DNA of 16,255 bases from Thermodesulfovibrionales bacterium (GCA_022865525.1 JALHSV010000565.1:1-16255); one strand, 5' to 3'. Shown: positions 6,125 through 15,021, counted from the first letter of the stretch. Notes: generated by a model from the sequence alone, not told the origin. Program-made: numbers and translations.

Positions 6125-9100
6125 CTACACTGGTAGTCCGGTGCAATCACCTATCTGTTTGATTACAAGGGAAGGCGTTTCGCGCACAGCTCTCCCCGGA
6201 ATGCGAAGAACATCATAGCCCATTCCTCGAAGAAATGTATCACGTGCTTTATCTTGCTCGGTGGTATTATCATGCTGTGGACCATCAACCTCTATCGCCA
6301 AACGTTTGCCCTCATGCGTTAAGACAAAATCTATCTCGATATCCCTTTCGACATGATGAACACGGGGATTCCACCCTTGGACGATCATCAAACTAAATAG
6401 TTCCAACTCATCATTACTGGTCTTTCGCAGTTTCTCGACGGTGTCAACATATTTGACAAGATCGCCTAGGATACCTGCCTGTATGCGGCATATGTCGAAG
6501 TCGGCGACAACAAAAAGCGCTAGCCTTGCACGGGTGACTGCAACATTTATCAGATTTTTTGGATTCTCCACCCAGCGGGCCGCGCCGTCACCGATGCCGC
6601 GGGCGACAACGGGGCTAAAGATCATTATATCCCGCTCATCTCCCTGATATTTATGAGCAGTGCCAACGGTGACGCCATCAAGGAGATCAAGTCTCCCTAG
6701 TTGCTCCTTTATTGCCTCCTCCTGGGCATGGAATGGTGTGACGATTCCGAGAGAGCGTGAACGTGCCTCAGGGGATTGCCGCAAACGTCTTACGAGATCG
6801 CAGACCGCCTCCGTCTCTGGTGGGTTCTGCCAACTTGAATTAAACTGGCCGCGTATGCAGTGTCCGCTTATGTGCTGACCGTGAATGGAACTGCCAAAGG
6901 GCAGGCTTGCAACGTGTGCAGGGTCAGTTCGGATCTTGAGAGCCGTCTGGTAGACGTGGCGGTTTGAGAAACCGATAATGAGTGGGTGACTGCGGTAGTG
7001 TTCTTGTAGCGCGATTACGTCGTGTCTGCCTCCCGGAAGGCAACGGACAGAAGCCTTGTAGAGATCATTCTCGGCGTGACCAATAACGTTCAGCAAATTT
7101 TCATTTAACTCAAACTTAACGGCGAGAGCGGATTCTGCTGCTGGACTGATGTTTGGGATTGCGGGCAGCTGTTCTGGATCTCCAATAACCGCGATTCGCT
7201 TGGCCCTGTAGATCAACGGAAGTATGTTTGTGATTGTGCACTGTGTTGCCTCGTCAATGACAAGGATATCATAAAGATCCGGTAGCATCGGAATAGATTG
7301 CGGCGACTGAGCCGTTGTAATCCAAATGGGAACAGCCTCCAAAGCTTTTCTGAACAAGGGAAAGGCTGTTTCCTCGATTCGCCCATTGTTTCTTAAATAA
7401 TGTGTGTGAAGGTCGTCTAGTGCCTTCTGAATATCTGAATCAGCTGTCATTCGTCGCAGCCAATCTTGCTTGGCAAGATCGAAAGAAAGTTCTTCGATAT
7501 GAGCTTCTAGGCCATTGATGATAGCCTTGATGCGATCGGGTCTATAATCCTCGAAAAAATTTTGAATTTCAGTTGTCGGCCAGTCCGCACTACCTGCGGA
7601 AACTATATCTTGCACCGCTTTACTGGTTGTAGTTTTCTGGTCACCTGACGGCAAAAGGTCGAGGGCTTCTTTCAGTGTCCCGACCGCCCACTTGTATTCC
7701 CCCTGGCTGCGCTTGTGAAGTTCTGGTTGCCTTTGTTCGCAGAATTGCTTCCAGCGGGAAGCCCAGTCATGATACTTAGCATAAAGCTGGAAAACCGCAT
7801 CGCTCTTCTCAGGGAGCCGGTCTTGGGGGAGGTCGAGTTCCACATGGAGGTTCGTTGGCCTTTCAGCTTTCCACTCGTCGCAGCGTCTTCGCGAGGTCGG
7901 AATACTGTTGATATTAATCTGAAGTTGCTGGGACAAATTTTCTGCGTCTCTCGCTCGCTCCCACGACTCGATCAAGACGGTCAATGCGTCGGTATAGAAT
8001 GCAGTTCTGGCTTCCAAGACTGATTGTGGGGACGGATCAGAGCCAAGTCGCATGAGGATCTCTCGAAAGGAATCGCCAGGGCCTTGAGTCCAAGCTTCCT
8101 TGATTGGCACACCGGATGCGATCGCTAGGAAGTCCGTTGTCACCGTGCGGATATCTATTGTGGCTTTCTCGGCAAGCATGCGTTTTTGCCATGCAAGTGC
8201 GGCCTTGTCTGCGCGAACCGCCATGTTCGTCAGGTCTCGGGCGACTTCCTGCCACTTCTCAAGGTCGGTGACAGCTGGTACGTTTTCATGAGCGGTGAGT
8301 TCGGCGCACCTGCCACGAAGGTCGTTAAGGACTCCCTCAATTTCGTTTCGCAGTGACTGGGTTGCTTCCCATTCAGATCGGACAGAAAACCATATCTGTG
8401 TTTGTTCAACGATTTTTGAGAGTTTGTCACGCCCTTCAGAAATGAGCTTGCCTATACCACGCCAGATGGTCAGCGGAAAAGATGATCGCAATAGCCTTTC
8501 TGCTCTCTTCATCCGCCGGATGGCACGTCGGCGTTTAGACCACGGAAACCAATCTGATTTCGCAACCGGCAGTGATGATTCCAGTGCATAAGCCTCAGCC
8601 CAGCCGGAGAGAACTGCCGGATTTACAGCGATTTCAGGGGGTATTCCGAGTTGCCGAACTTGGGATATCTGGGCGTCATATCGATTCTTTACGGTTTCGA
8701 CATGCGTAAGCTTAGGGCTCAATTGCCCGCAGGCATGTCGTATATTAGAAGCTAGTTTCTTTGCGGATGTAGCCCAATTTCTGGCCTCTTCCTCCCCATG
8801 CCACGTTTCAAAGTCGGCAATCCACTCGTACGGAGCCAGGTGCTGGTCTAGAGGCCTGGCAAGAAGTTCTTTGAACCTATCAAGCCAGGAACGCAAGAGT
8901 TCCGGACCTGGTCCGGAGACGAGCCATGACCAAGAATTGATGGACGAACTGTCCAGCCCCGTCCTTTGGGTTGCTCTGTCACGGGTCTCGTATGCTATGT
9001 TCAGTTCTACATTGAGACGTTCCCGCGTTGCATCGTCCTGACGCAGAATCTCTTGGTATTCTGAAAGTTTAGCCAGCCATCCATCAAACGGCATAACTAC

Positions 9101-10456
9101 GTCTTGAAAGAATGACTCGGGACGTGAATTCACGCCGAAAGCATGGAATTCGCGAAGCAGTTCTTCTTTGATAGAATGCAATTCAGCCTGTGTTTGCTGG
9201 AATGTTGCGTAAGCGCTAAGCGCAGATCGAACAGCCTCATCGACGCGTTGAGGAAGTTTGGAGTCAAGGAAGTTTCTAAGGGCATCTTGCTTTGCGAGCA
9301 GGTCATCCCGTTTAGCGGTGGTGCCTTCTTTGGCGTTAGAAAGGCTGCCCTTCTTGCCGGTGATGAAGTTCAGGGTATCGGCTAACGCTTGGATAAGGTT
9401 ACTATTCCTCCTATTCCCCGCGCGAATTGCAATAGGGAAGTGGCTTTCGAATCGCTGCAAACGCTCGCGCACGACGTCGACAGCTTGGTTGTTGTTGCTG
9501 GCAAAGAGCACGGAGATACCGCGTTGCCATGCGTTGAGCATTAGCGAGAGGACCACCTGGCTCTTCCCACAACCGGGCGGCCCGCTGATGACTGTGACAG
9601 GCTTAGATTCGAGAATTCCTCTTACTGCAGCACGCTGTGAGTCGTTGAGAGGAACAATCGGTGTGGTCTCTTGGTGGCCGGTCTGCCCTTCGTCGGCAAA
9701 TCCCTCAAAGAGATGTAACCCACCGACGACGTTTGTCGAGTCAACCACTATCTCGGAGAGTTTTTCATAATCACGAACTAAATTTTGAGTTAGTGGTCCT
9801 GTGGGTGGGGGCGAAAAGATGACCCAGCGCGTCGGCGCATGTGATACGGAGGCAAGATCAACGTCTTTTGCGAACAGTTCGGCAAAATCAGGAAGTTCTC
9901 TGCAAAGCATTTCAAGGAGACATGTTGTGAGTGGCCGGTTGGTTGCTTGTGCATTTGTTGAGGCGGCCTCGAGAAGTTCAGGGATCAGGTCTTCAAACGA
10001 TTTTCGAGGCAAAAAACCTTTCCTTTCGAGGACCCCTTTAGGGCCTAGAACAATTGGAGAGACCTCCCATTCACCTTGTTCTGGCACCATTCGGAATGAG
10101 CCTTCGTCCTGGAGGTCGAGCCTAATGGAGCGATAAAGGAAAGGGCACCACTCTTGTCGCCAGCGATTATCTACCTTGTTGAAGCGGACCCAACACGGAC
10201 CACCGACAAATGCCTCACCGAGACCTCCACTGTGGATAAGGTTTCTGAAAGAATTACTTTGGAGATCCTGAATTAAAAACTGCCAGTTGCCCGCGAAGTC
10301 TGGCGGTTCAAAGTTGGCAATCGATGACCACCGATCTAACGGCGTCATTCCCAAAGGAAGAGTGAAAAATGACTCTTCGGCACGGCGTGCGATCTCCTTG
10401 TGAAAGGCGACAACTCTGGGCCATGGGATCTCGCGTTTTTTAAATTGGCTGCTCAT
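6125..10456 (-). CDS. SF1 helicase with C-terminal PD-(D/E)XK-like nuclease, 1443 aa
   Basis: This is an Upf1/DNA2-like superfamily 1 helicase. It has Walker A GPPGCGKSQ (292-300), motif Ia SNNNQAVDVV (320-329), Walker B VIDEATQ (1066-1072), motif III GDPEQLP (1092-1098), motif IV QEHYRSH (1151-1157), motif V VGTAHKYQGDE (1264-1274) and motif VI VAVTRAR (1305-1311). The C-terminal ~95 residues form a DUF559/RAP/Vsr-like restriction fold with IDFVL (Asp1376), AIEVDGPQHD (Glu1389, Asp1391), KARD and GYDVLRIP. About 700 mostly helical, charged residues separate motif Ia from motif II. Residues 1-280 are unassigned. The likely role is ATP-driven DNA or RNA unwinding coupled to cleavage, as in known helicase-nuclease phage-defence proteins; that role is inferred. 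The ATG at 10456 has only a weak ribosome site. No partner gene sits on the same strand nearby, so it probably acts alone. Confidence 0.85.
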   Translation of the reverse strand: MSSQFKKREIPWPRVVAFHKEIARRAEESFFTLPLGMTPLDRWSSIANFEPPDFAGNWQFLIQDLQSNSFRNLIHSGGLGEAFVGGPCWVRFNKVDNRWRQEWCPFLYRSIRLDLQDEGSFRMVPEQGEWEVSPIVLGPKGVLERKGFLPRKSFEDLIPELLEAASTNAQATNRPLTTCLLEMLCRELPDFAELFAKDVDLASVSHAPTRWVIFSPPPTGPLTQNLVRDYEKLSEIVVDSTNVVGGLHLFEGFADEGQTGHQETTPIVPLNDSQRAAVRGILESKPVTVISGPPGCGKSQVVLSLMLNAWQRGISVLFASNNNQAVDVVRERLQRFESHFPIAIRAGNRRNSNLIQALADTLNFITGKKGSLSNAKEGTTAKRDDLLAKQDALRNFLDSKLPQRVDEAVRSALSAYATFQQTQAELHSIKEELLREFHAFGVNSRPESFFQDVVMPFDGWLAKLSEYQEILRQDDATRERLNVELNIAYETRDRATQRTGLDSSSINSWSWLVSGPGPELLRSWLDRFKELLARPLDQHLAPYEWIADFETWHGEEEARNWATSAKKLASNIRHACGQLSPKLTHVETVKNRYDAQISQVRQLGIPPEIAVNPAVLSGWAEAYALESSLPVAKSDWFPWSKRRRAIRRMKRAERLLRSSFPLTIWRGIGKLISEGRDKLSKIVEQTQIWFSVRSEWEATQSLRNEIEGVLNDLRGRCAELTAHENVPAVTDLEKWQEVARDLTNMAVRADKAALAWQKRMLAEKATIDIRTVTTDFLAIASGVPIKEAWTQGPGDSFREILMRLGSDPSPQSVLEARTAFYTDALTVLIESWERARDAENLSQQLQININSIPTSRRRCDEWKAERPTNLHVELDLPQDRLPEKSDAVFQLYAKYHDWASRWKQFCEQRQPELHKRSQGEYKWAVGTLKEALDLLPSGDQKTTTSKAVQDIVSAGSADWPTTEIQNFFEDYRPDRIKAIINGLEAHIEELSFDLAKQDWLRRMTADSDIQKALDDLHTHYLRNNGRIEETAFPLFRKALEAVPIWITTAQSPQSIPMLPDLYDILVIDEATQCTITNILPLIYRAKRIAVIGDPEQLPAIPNISPAAESALAVKFELNENLLNVIGHAENDLYKASVRCLPGGRHDVIALQEHYRSHPLIIGFSNRHVYQTALKIRTDPAHVASLPFGSSIHGQHISGHCIRGQFNSSWQNPPETEAVCDLVRRLRQSPEARSRSLGIVTPFHAQEEAIKEQLGRLDLLDGVTVGTAHKYQGDERDIMIFSPVVARGIGDGAARWVENPKNLINVAVTRARLALFVVADFDICRIQAGILGDLVKYVDTVEKLRKTSNDELELFSLMIVQGWNPRVHHVERDIEIDFVLTHEGKRLAIEVDGPQHDNTTEQDKARDTFLRGMGYDVLRIPGRAVRETPSLVIKQIGDCTGLPV

Positions 10457-10495
10457 TTATCTGCTTTATTACAGCCAATAGCAATATGTCATTCT

Positions 10496-10615
10496 TCACA
10501 GCGCTTGACTTCTTTGTTTGAGCCGGCGGCGGGGGTCCGGGTACGGTTTCCCCAATGAAGCCATCTGGATATCATTGAAAACGGGCATCTTTGTAACTGC
10601 TATTTTCCACTGCAT
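10496..10615 (-). CDS. Possible 39-aa leader ORF before the helicase
   Basis: ATG at 10615 to TGA at 10496 reads MQWKIAVTKM and ends in a basic, Pro/Arg-rich tail (KPYPDPRRRLKQRSQAL). There is no Shine-Dalgarno site. The ATG is 6 nt after the TATAAT at 10621-10626, so a transcript from that promoter would be nearly leaderless. It ends 39 bp before the helicase ATG. It could be a real small leader gene, a relic of another gene, or noise; the C-terminal part looks more like coding sequence than random. Confidence 0.2.
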   Translation of the reverse strand: MQWKIAVTKMPVFNDIQMASLGKPYPDPRRRLKQRSQAL

Positions 10616-10620
10616 GACTC

Positions 10621-10651
10621 ATTATATCGCAAGTCCCGCTGACAAAGTCAA
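10621..10651 (-). promoter_or_regulatory. Candidate sigma-70 promoter for the helicase gene
   Basis: On the minus strand, TTGACT (plus 10646-10651) and TATAAT (plus 10621-10626) are separated by 19 bp, which is longer than ideal. They lie about 165 bp upstream of the helicase ATG. Confidence 0.4.
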
Positions 10652-10731
10652 GAAATCAAGCACCGAGTAAGGGCTTCTTTTTAGTTTATCTAAATCCAAA
10701 TTTAGTCCTACATGATTCCTAACACAAGAGT

Positions 10732-11201
10732 TTAAAATTCATTTGTAAACATCTTAATAGCATTGTCAGGAGATTGGCCATTAATTACAGCTAAAAATAT
10801 GGGCCGTAGCGTTCTGAATTTATATCTCCTATACCTTTGATACATTTCATTTCTGAAAGATCCCTGGGTTTTGCGACAGACATTGCCATTAGGATTTTAT
10901 TATGAAAAATGCAATAAGATGGGAGCATTGCTTTTGAGGCAATTAAATGACGTATCTCGCGGAGTTTTTCTAAGAGTTCTTTGTCTTATGGTAAGTAGTA
11001 TGATTCTTTTTTATCAGTACTAGGCTTTTTGATTTTCGGAACTACCAGCTGGCTATTTTCAATTAAAAGTAAAGCGTTATATAAAGCACGAATTGTTTCC
11101 GGATTGTTATATAGGCTACCTTCTGGATAAATATCTCCTGTGAAAGGATCTGTTCCATCTGCCAGCAATTTTAATATTTTTATTACTTGTTCAATTTCCA
11201 T
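10732..11201 (-). pseudogene. HRDC-domain protein gene broken by a nonsense codon and a frameshift
   Basis: The gene starts at 11201 behind a strong GGGAGG site and encodes a 71-residue N-terminal part with LADGTDPFTGDIYPEGSLYN and ETIRALYNALLLI. A TAA at 10986-10988 interrupts it. The same frame then continues at once as an HRDC domain: ELLEKLREIRHLIASK, PSYCIFHNKILMAMSVAKPRDLSEM, CIKGIGDINSERYGPYF. After that a T run (T5 at about 10791-10796) puts a TAG in frame; one extra T restores LAVINGQSPDNAIKMFTNEF and a stop at 10732. HRDC domains bind nucleic acid and occur in RecQ helicases and in small stand-alone proteins. Two independent lesions suggest decay, unless the T-run change is a sequencing error. 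A truncated 71-aa product could still be made (10986-11201). Confidence 0.75.
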
Positions 11202-11387
11202 TTAAGCCTCCCATGATGAAAGTTACCTTGGAAGGTGTTCAGTTCCTTTATATTTAAATTATTTTCTCCCAATTTAATTATTGATTTTATAAGTATTCCA
11301 ATAAAAGTGGAGCTGGGGCCATCTACAGCATAAACACTTTATTGTAGATGAAATGCCGATAATTACTCGTCTTTCTAAAATTCTATT

Positions 11388-11416
11388 TTGACAAAACATT
11401 CTGAGTATGGTAATTC
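11388..11416 (+). promoter_or_regulatory. Candidate promoter for the 11448 lipoprotein gene
   Basis: TTGACA (11388-11393) is followed after exactly 17 bp by a weak -10 TAATTC (11411-11416) carrying a TGG extension just before it. The start codon is 31 bp further. The remaining part of 11202-11447 is AT-rich, with only a 6-bp inverted repeat TCTACA/TGTAGA near 11320-11347. Confidence 0.4.
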
Positions 11417-11447
11417 CTAAACTATAGGATTCAAAAAAGGAGAGAAA

Positions 11448-12182
11448 ATGAAAAAATATTTAAATTTTCTTTTAATCCTATTTATTTTCTCTTGCACTCG
11501 AACCAATATTTCATTAAACCCTGATTATAGATTCCCATCCACAAATCCCAACAAAATTAAAATATACGACAGAATGGAACCTCATAAATCATATATAGCT
11601 ATTGGGAGAATTGATATGAATGCTTGGTGGCTTTCATCAGAATCATCATTAGCCACAAAGTTAAGAAACGCAGCAGCTAAATATGGAGGAGACGCTGTCA
11701 TTTTAACTAACAAGTACATGGATTTTCGTACTTACTACACTGGATCGACAACCAGTGGGACAGCTCATCGAAGTGGAAATACAATTTATTACAATGAGCG
11801 GACTTCCAATAACACTCAAACAATAGCTAGAAAAATATTATATGGATATATAATAAAATTTAAAACCGAAAATGAACTGACAGGTAAAAATGAATTCATT
11901 GGGAAATATGTACAAATAAAGTCATCATATTCTAAAGTGAAAAAAGGGTATTATACTAATTTGATAATTAAAGGTGTTGTTTTTAATTATGAAGATAATT
12001 TGATAACTTTATTTGTTCTAAATACTTCCGCTCCAAATGATTTTGAAATTAACTTAGTAAAAAAATTTCGGCTTGATCCAACAAATGATAAAATGACAAT
12101 TCTTCAAGAACAATTAAACGAAACAACTTTGGATTTTGTTAATGAACAAAAAAAGCAGTGGGAAGAAAATCCTGAAAACTAA
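11448..12182 (+). CDS. Lipoprotein, 244 aa, unknown function
   Basis: A short signal peptide ends in the lipobox IFSC with Cys16. The mature part begins with an extended Asn/Pro-rich linker. A small domain at about 50-92 (YIAIGRIDMNAWW then LRNAAAKYGGDAVIL) resembles the alpha/beta fold of YbjQ/RcsF-like envelope proteins, in which a conserved 'A...GADAV' helix-strand pair occurs; this comparison is from memory and tentative. A Ser/Thr/Gly-rich stretch (about 98-125) and an uncharacterised beta-rich C-terminal half (about 140-230) follow. AAGGAGAG lies at ideal spacing before the ATG. The gene is very AT-rich, like the other lipoprotein genes, and unlike the ATPase gene that converges on it. 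Confidence 0.65.
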   Translation: MKKYLNFLLILFIFSCTRTNISLNPDYRFPSTNPNKIKIYDRMEPHKSYIAIGRIDMNAWWLSSESSLATKLRNAAAKYGGDAVILTNKYMDFRTYYTGSTTSGTAHRSGNTIYYNERTSNNTQTIARKILYGYIIKFKTENELTGKNEFIGKYVQIKSSYSKVKKGYYTNLIIKGVVFNYEDNLITLFVLNTSAPNDFEINLVKKFRLDPTNDKMTILQEQLNETTLDFVNEQKKQWEENPEN

Positions 12183-12213
12183 AGTTTTTTGAGGGTCAGA
12201 AAGAAATATTATT

Positions 12214-12242
12214 ATCAAGCCATCGGTTTGTTCTTGCTTGAT
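12214..12242. terminator. Possible bidirectional hairpin between convergent genes
   Basis: ATCAAGC (12214-12220) pairs with GCTTGAT (12236-12242) around a 15-nt loop, between the lipoprotein stop (12182) and the ATPase stop (12268). The T content downstream on the plus strand is modest. Confidence 0.3.
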
Positions 12243-12267
12243 TTACAATTTTCTCTCTTCTTCCCAA

Positions 12268-14724
12268 CTAACCACTCTTCTTTCGGAGATTAATGTTCGT
12301 CTTGCCACACTCGCAACGGACCGACTCGGGAGTTTCCCGGTCTGGCGATACACGTAGGTATTCACCACAATCCAAGCAGGTGAATCCGACCAATAGTTCC
12401 CGGAACGTTTTTGCCACTGGTGCAAAGTCATCCTTCCCCAAGTTATCCCATGAATTGAAGTGTACGGCAACATTTATTTGCCACTGCTCCACCATTGAGG
12501 TTTCGGCTAGAATGGCAAATTTAGACGCTTGGGTAGAAACCTGTTCGACTACCTCCCTCTGGTTCCAAGAATTAGCGGCCTCCTTCGCACGGACATAGAG
12601 TTTTCGCATATGCTTGATAGCTGCCGGCAACAATTCACCGAGCTGATACTGGGCGTCGCCATGAAATTCCACTGGGGCACGCAATCGGTGGCACACTTCT
12701 GCCGATACATACTCTAGGTAATGTCGGAGAAGAGCAGCAGCTGCTCGTACATCGTTTTCCTTCAGATGTTCGTCGATCTCTGTCCACACGTCTCGCTCAT
12801 CCCATTGAGTCGGGCCGATGTCGATGTTCCAGTTCTTAAACTGCACTGCGGACCGCCCTCCGATAAGTCCTTCGGTCTTCATAAGGCGAAGCCAAATCGG
12901 GTCATGCGTGGTCATGATGAATTGCGTGTTTGGAAACTCCGTTTTCAGAAGCGCACACACTTCGCGACGATGACCAGCATCCACAGACATGAGGACGTCG
13001 TCGAGCACAGCGAACGTGAACCCAGCACCCTGAAGATGCCTCATTAGAGCTAGGTATAAACACAGGCCCATGCTGTCTTGGTGGCCCTCACTATGATATG
13101 CACCAGGCGGAAAGAAGCCGCGACCATAGAAATCGACGTCAAATCCAAGTTTCCCCATCGAGGGTACGAGCATAGCATTGAACTTGTCTTCATCGTCGCG
13201 ATTGGCGAATCGGTAGAATGCCGCGAAATGCTTCTCGACGTCCGAATAAATTCCCTCGAGGACCTTGTCACTGGTGGCGACATAAATCTCAGACACCTGT
13301 CGTGCGCTTTGAGCCTGCCCCTTTGCAGCCTTATACCTTCGCTTTGCGTCGCGCCAGACCTGAAGCCGCTCTTGCGCAATCGTGAGCCAGTCCAAGGCCG
13401 CGTCCCGCTTCGTCGGTTCAGGGAGAACTGCGACTGTTTTCTCGAACTCTTCTATCGCATCAAGGACGGCCTGTGGTACGATCGGTACTTTCGAGAGGAC
13501 CCTGATCGTGTCGACCAGAGGAAGGATGGTTGTCAACTTGTTGCCGACAGATTTGCAATAGGCACTGTAGTCAATAGCTCCCTTCATAGCCAAAGGAGGT
13601 GTTGCAAACGCGGCATAGCGGACCAATGTGTCAATCGCGACCTGAACTTTCCGGAGGAGTGCAATCAATGGAGCGATCTTTTTTTCCACTGCTGTACGTT
13701 TACGCGACACTTCTTTCAAGTGGGTAATCTTGACCTGTATGTGTTTCTTGAGCTCGTCCAAGTCCCAAGGCATATCACAAAATGGACACGTTCCAGCCTC
13801 GATAATTTCAAGCCCTGTCGCATAAAAGGTATCTCGTTTCACGCTTGCCGCAATCACCGGATCATCGGTAAGAGCGGTGAGGTCGGCCGTCACTTCTGCA
13901 ATACATGTACTTGTGAGGGTACCGGAAATCTCCGCGAGTGCCTCACGAGTAGCTTTGATGTCTGCAAGGGCTTGGGCTTTAGGAATACGCTGGAGCTGAG
14001 TCGGTACTGGCGTTCCCATACCGTCCTTGAGAGATATTGTTTCTGTCAGGTCTGGAAGCGCCGGGAGACCGAGGAACACTCGTTGGGTGTTTGCAATAGC
14101 AAGCACCTTCTCCTTTGTTATTTCGGGAATCCCCAGAGCACTCAAGAGCTTGTCGCTGGCAAGTGCGACCGTTGTGCCGAGGGGGCTCAATTGCTTCTCG
14201 CAACTATTTGCGATTTTCTGCAGACCGCCCCTAACCTGTTCCACCTGATCGAGATGGAGCAGCGCTTGGACCTCCTCTGCGCGTTTGCCGGGCGTCGCTA
14301 GCACGTACCGGATCAACTCCCGACGTGAGAGTACGATCTCAGAATGCGCTTTCACTTGCCGGAGCACGTCGAGCACTGCTGGATCACTCGGCGTTACGTT
14401 GGCTGCAGTTGGTGTCTTTAGACTTCGCTCTATAGTGACGGTCTTGCCCAGGCTGGGGATCGTGACTTTAACCGTCACACGCGACTTGTCGGGGTTATTC
14501 CGCATGTCTACATGGGGCCCGTGATGCTTGAGGGAAACATCGCCTTTCCCCTCTCCAGAGAGGCGGGAAACATTTCCAGTTAGGACGAATTCCAGAGCAT
14601 CGACCACTCCACTCTTTCCCGTGCCGTTAGGACCACAGACGGCGAAATTCTTCCCATTGAAGTCCAAGGTTAGATCGCGGATTCCGCGAAACTCCTTGAT
14701 CGTAATAGACTCTACTCGGATCAT
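12268..14724 (-). CDS. Rad50/RecF-like SMC-type ATPase with zinc motifs, 818 aa
   Basis: The N-terminus (ITIKEFRGIRDLTLDF) and Walker A GPNGTGKS (31-38) match the ABC-type AAA_23/SbcC/RecF group. Helical arms contain CPFC (313-316), placed like a Rad50 zinc hook with only one CxxC half per chain. The second lobe has a signature-like HSEGHQDSMGLCLYLAL (544-560), Walker B FAVLDDVLMSVD (571-582) and the switch TTHD (605-608). After the ATPase comes a ~200-residue extension, partly helical, with NVAVHFNSW (751-759) and a final zinc ribbon with Cys783, Cys786, Cys804 and Cys806. Such ATPases act with a partner in DNA repair or in phage and plasmid defence (Rad50, PtuA, RloC types). No nuclease domain is recognised. 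The start overlaps the stop of the 64-aa gene as ATGA, so translation is probably coupled. Confidence 0.8.
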   Translation of the reverse strand: MIRVESITIKEFRGIRDLTLDFNGKNFAVCGPNGTGKSGVVDALEFVLTGNVSRLSGEGKGDVSLKHHGPHVDMRNNPDKSRVTVKVTIPSLGKTVTIERSLKTPTAANVTPSDPAVLDVLRQVKAHSEIVLSRRELIRYVLATPGKRAEEVQALLHLDQVEQVRGGLQKIANSCEKQLSPLGTTVALASDKLLSALGIPEITKEKVLAIANTQRVFLGLPALPDLTETISLKDGMGTPVPTQLQRIPKAQALADIKATREALAEISGTLTSTCIAEVTADLTALTDDPVIAASVKRDTFYATGLEIIEAGTCPFCDMPWDLDELKKHIQVKITHLKEVSRKRTAVEKKIAPLIALLRKVQVAIDTLVRYAAFATPPLAMKGAIDYSAYCKSVGNKLTTILPLVDTIRVLSKVPIVPQAVLDAIEEFEKTVAVLPEPTKRDAALDWLTIAQERLQVWRDAKRRYKAAKGQAQSARQVSEIYVATSDKVLEGIYSDVEKHFAAFYRFANRDDEDKFNAMLVPSMGKLGFDVDFYGRGFFPPGAYHSEGHQDSMGLCLYLALMRHLQGAGFTFAVLDDVLMSVDAGHRREVCALLKTEFPNTQFIMTTHDPIWLRLMKTEGLIGGRSAVQFKNWNIDIGPTQWDERDVWTEIDEHLKENDVRAAAALLRHYLEYVSAEVCHRLRAPVEFHGDAQYQLGELLPAAIKHMRKLYVRAKEAANSWNQREVVEQVSTQASKFAILAETSMVEQWQINVAVHFNSWDNLGKDDFAPVAKTFRELLVGFTCLDCGEYLRVSPDRETPESVRCECGKTNINLRKKSG

Positions 14725-14915
14725 GGCAGAGGCTCCTCGCCCAAAACGGCCACCTTCAGCACGCTCTCCGTGAAGGTCTGCTCTTCCAAGAGAGTCTTAC
14801 GAAGTCGTGCAACCAACTCGGCCGACACGTCCGTGTCCTCAAGGGCTTTAAGAAATCTCTCAAAGACCTGGATAGGAATGTCAGGTGTTTCTTCTATTGC
14901 GTTTGATGTAGTCAT
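14721..14915 (-). CDS. Small acidic partner protein, 64 aa
   Basis: After a disordered start the protein forms predicted helices: IQVFERFLKALEDTDVSAELVARLRKTLLEEQTFTESVLKVAVLGEE. It is acidic, has no Cys and no signal peptide. I do not know its family. GGAAG lies 8 nt before the ATG. Its TGA shares bases with the ATPase ATG (ATGA at 14721-14724), the usual sign of a co-translated pair that forms a complex. A regulatory subunit, a dimerisation adaptor or an antitoxin-like inhibitor of the ATPase are all possible. The 106 bp upstream hold no gene, so its promoter lies there or it is read through from the resolvase operon. Confidence 0.65.
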   Translation of the reverse strand: MTTSNAIEETPDIPIQVFERFLKALEDTDVSAELVARLRKTLLEEQTFTESVLKVAVLGEEPLP

Positions 14916-15021
14916 TTGGCTTGCTTCCGGTCAATGTTATTCTCCTGTGCCGAACGGAGTCCACGAATGATCTGCCGACGGCAAGTATTGTAGGTATGTA
15001 TCATAGATGGGCTTGCTCTTC

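Noticed and set aside
9258..9770. A 170-codon open frame on the plus strand
   Set aside because: It is antisense to the helicase gene around the Walker A region and has no independent support.
13078..14301. A 407-codon open frame on the plus strand
   Set aside because: It lies entirely antisense to the SMC-like ATPase gene, is rich in Cys/Arg/His of the kind produced by reading a GC-rich gene backwards, and shows no domain or ribosome site.
14981..14990. GCAAGTATTG as another copy of the repeat end (also AAGTATT at 16206)
   Set aside because: Only 10 and 7 bases match, without the following TACTAGGTC block. Such short matches are expected in this much sequence.
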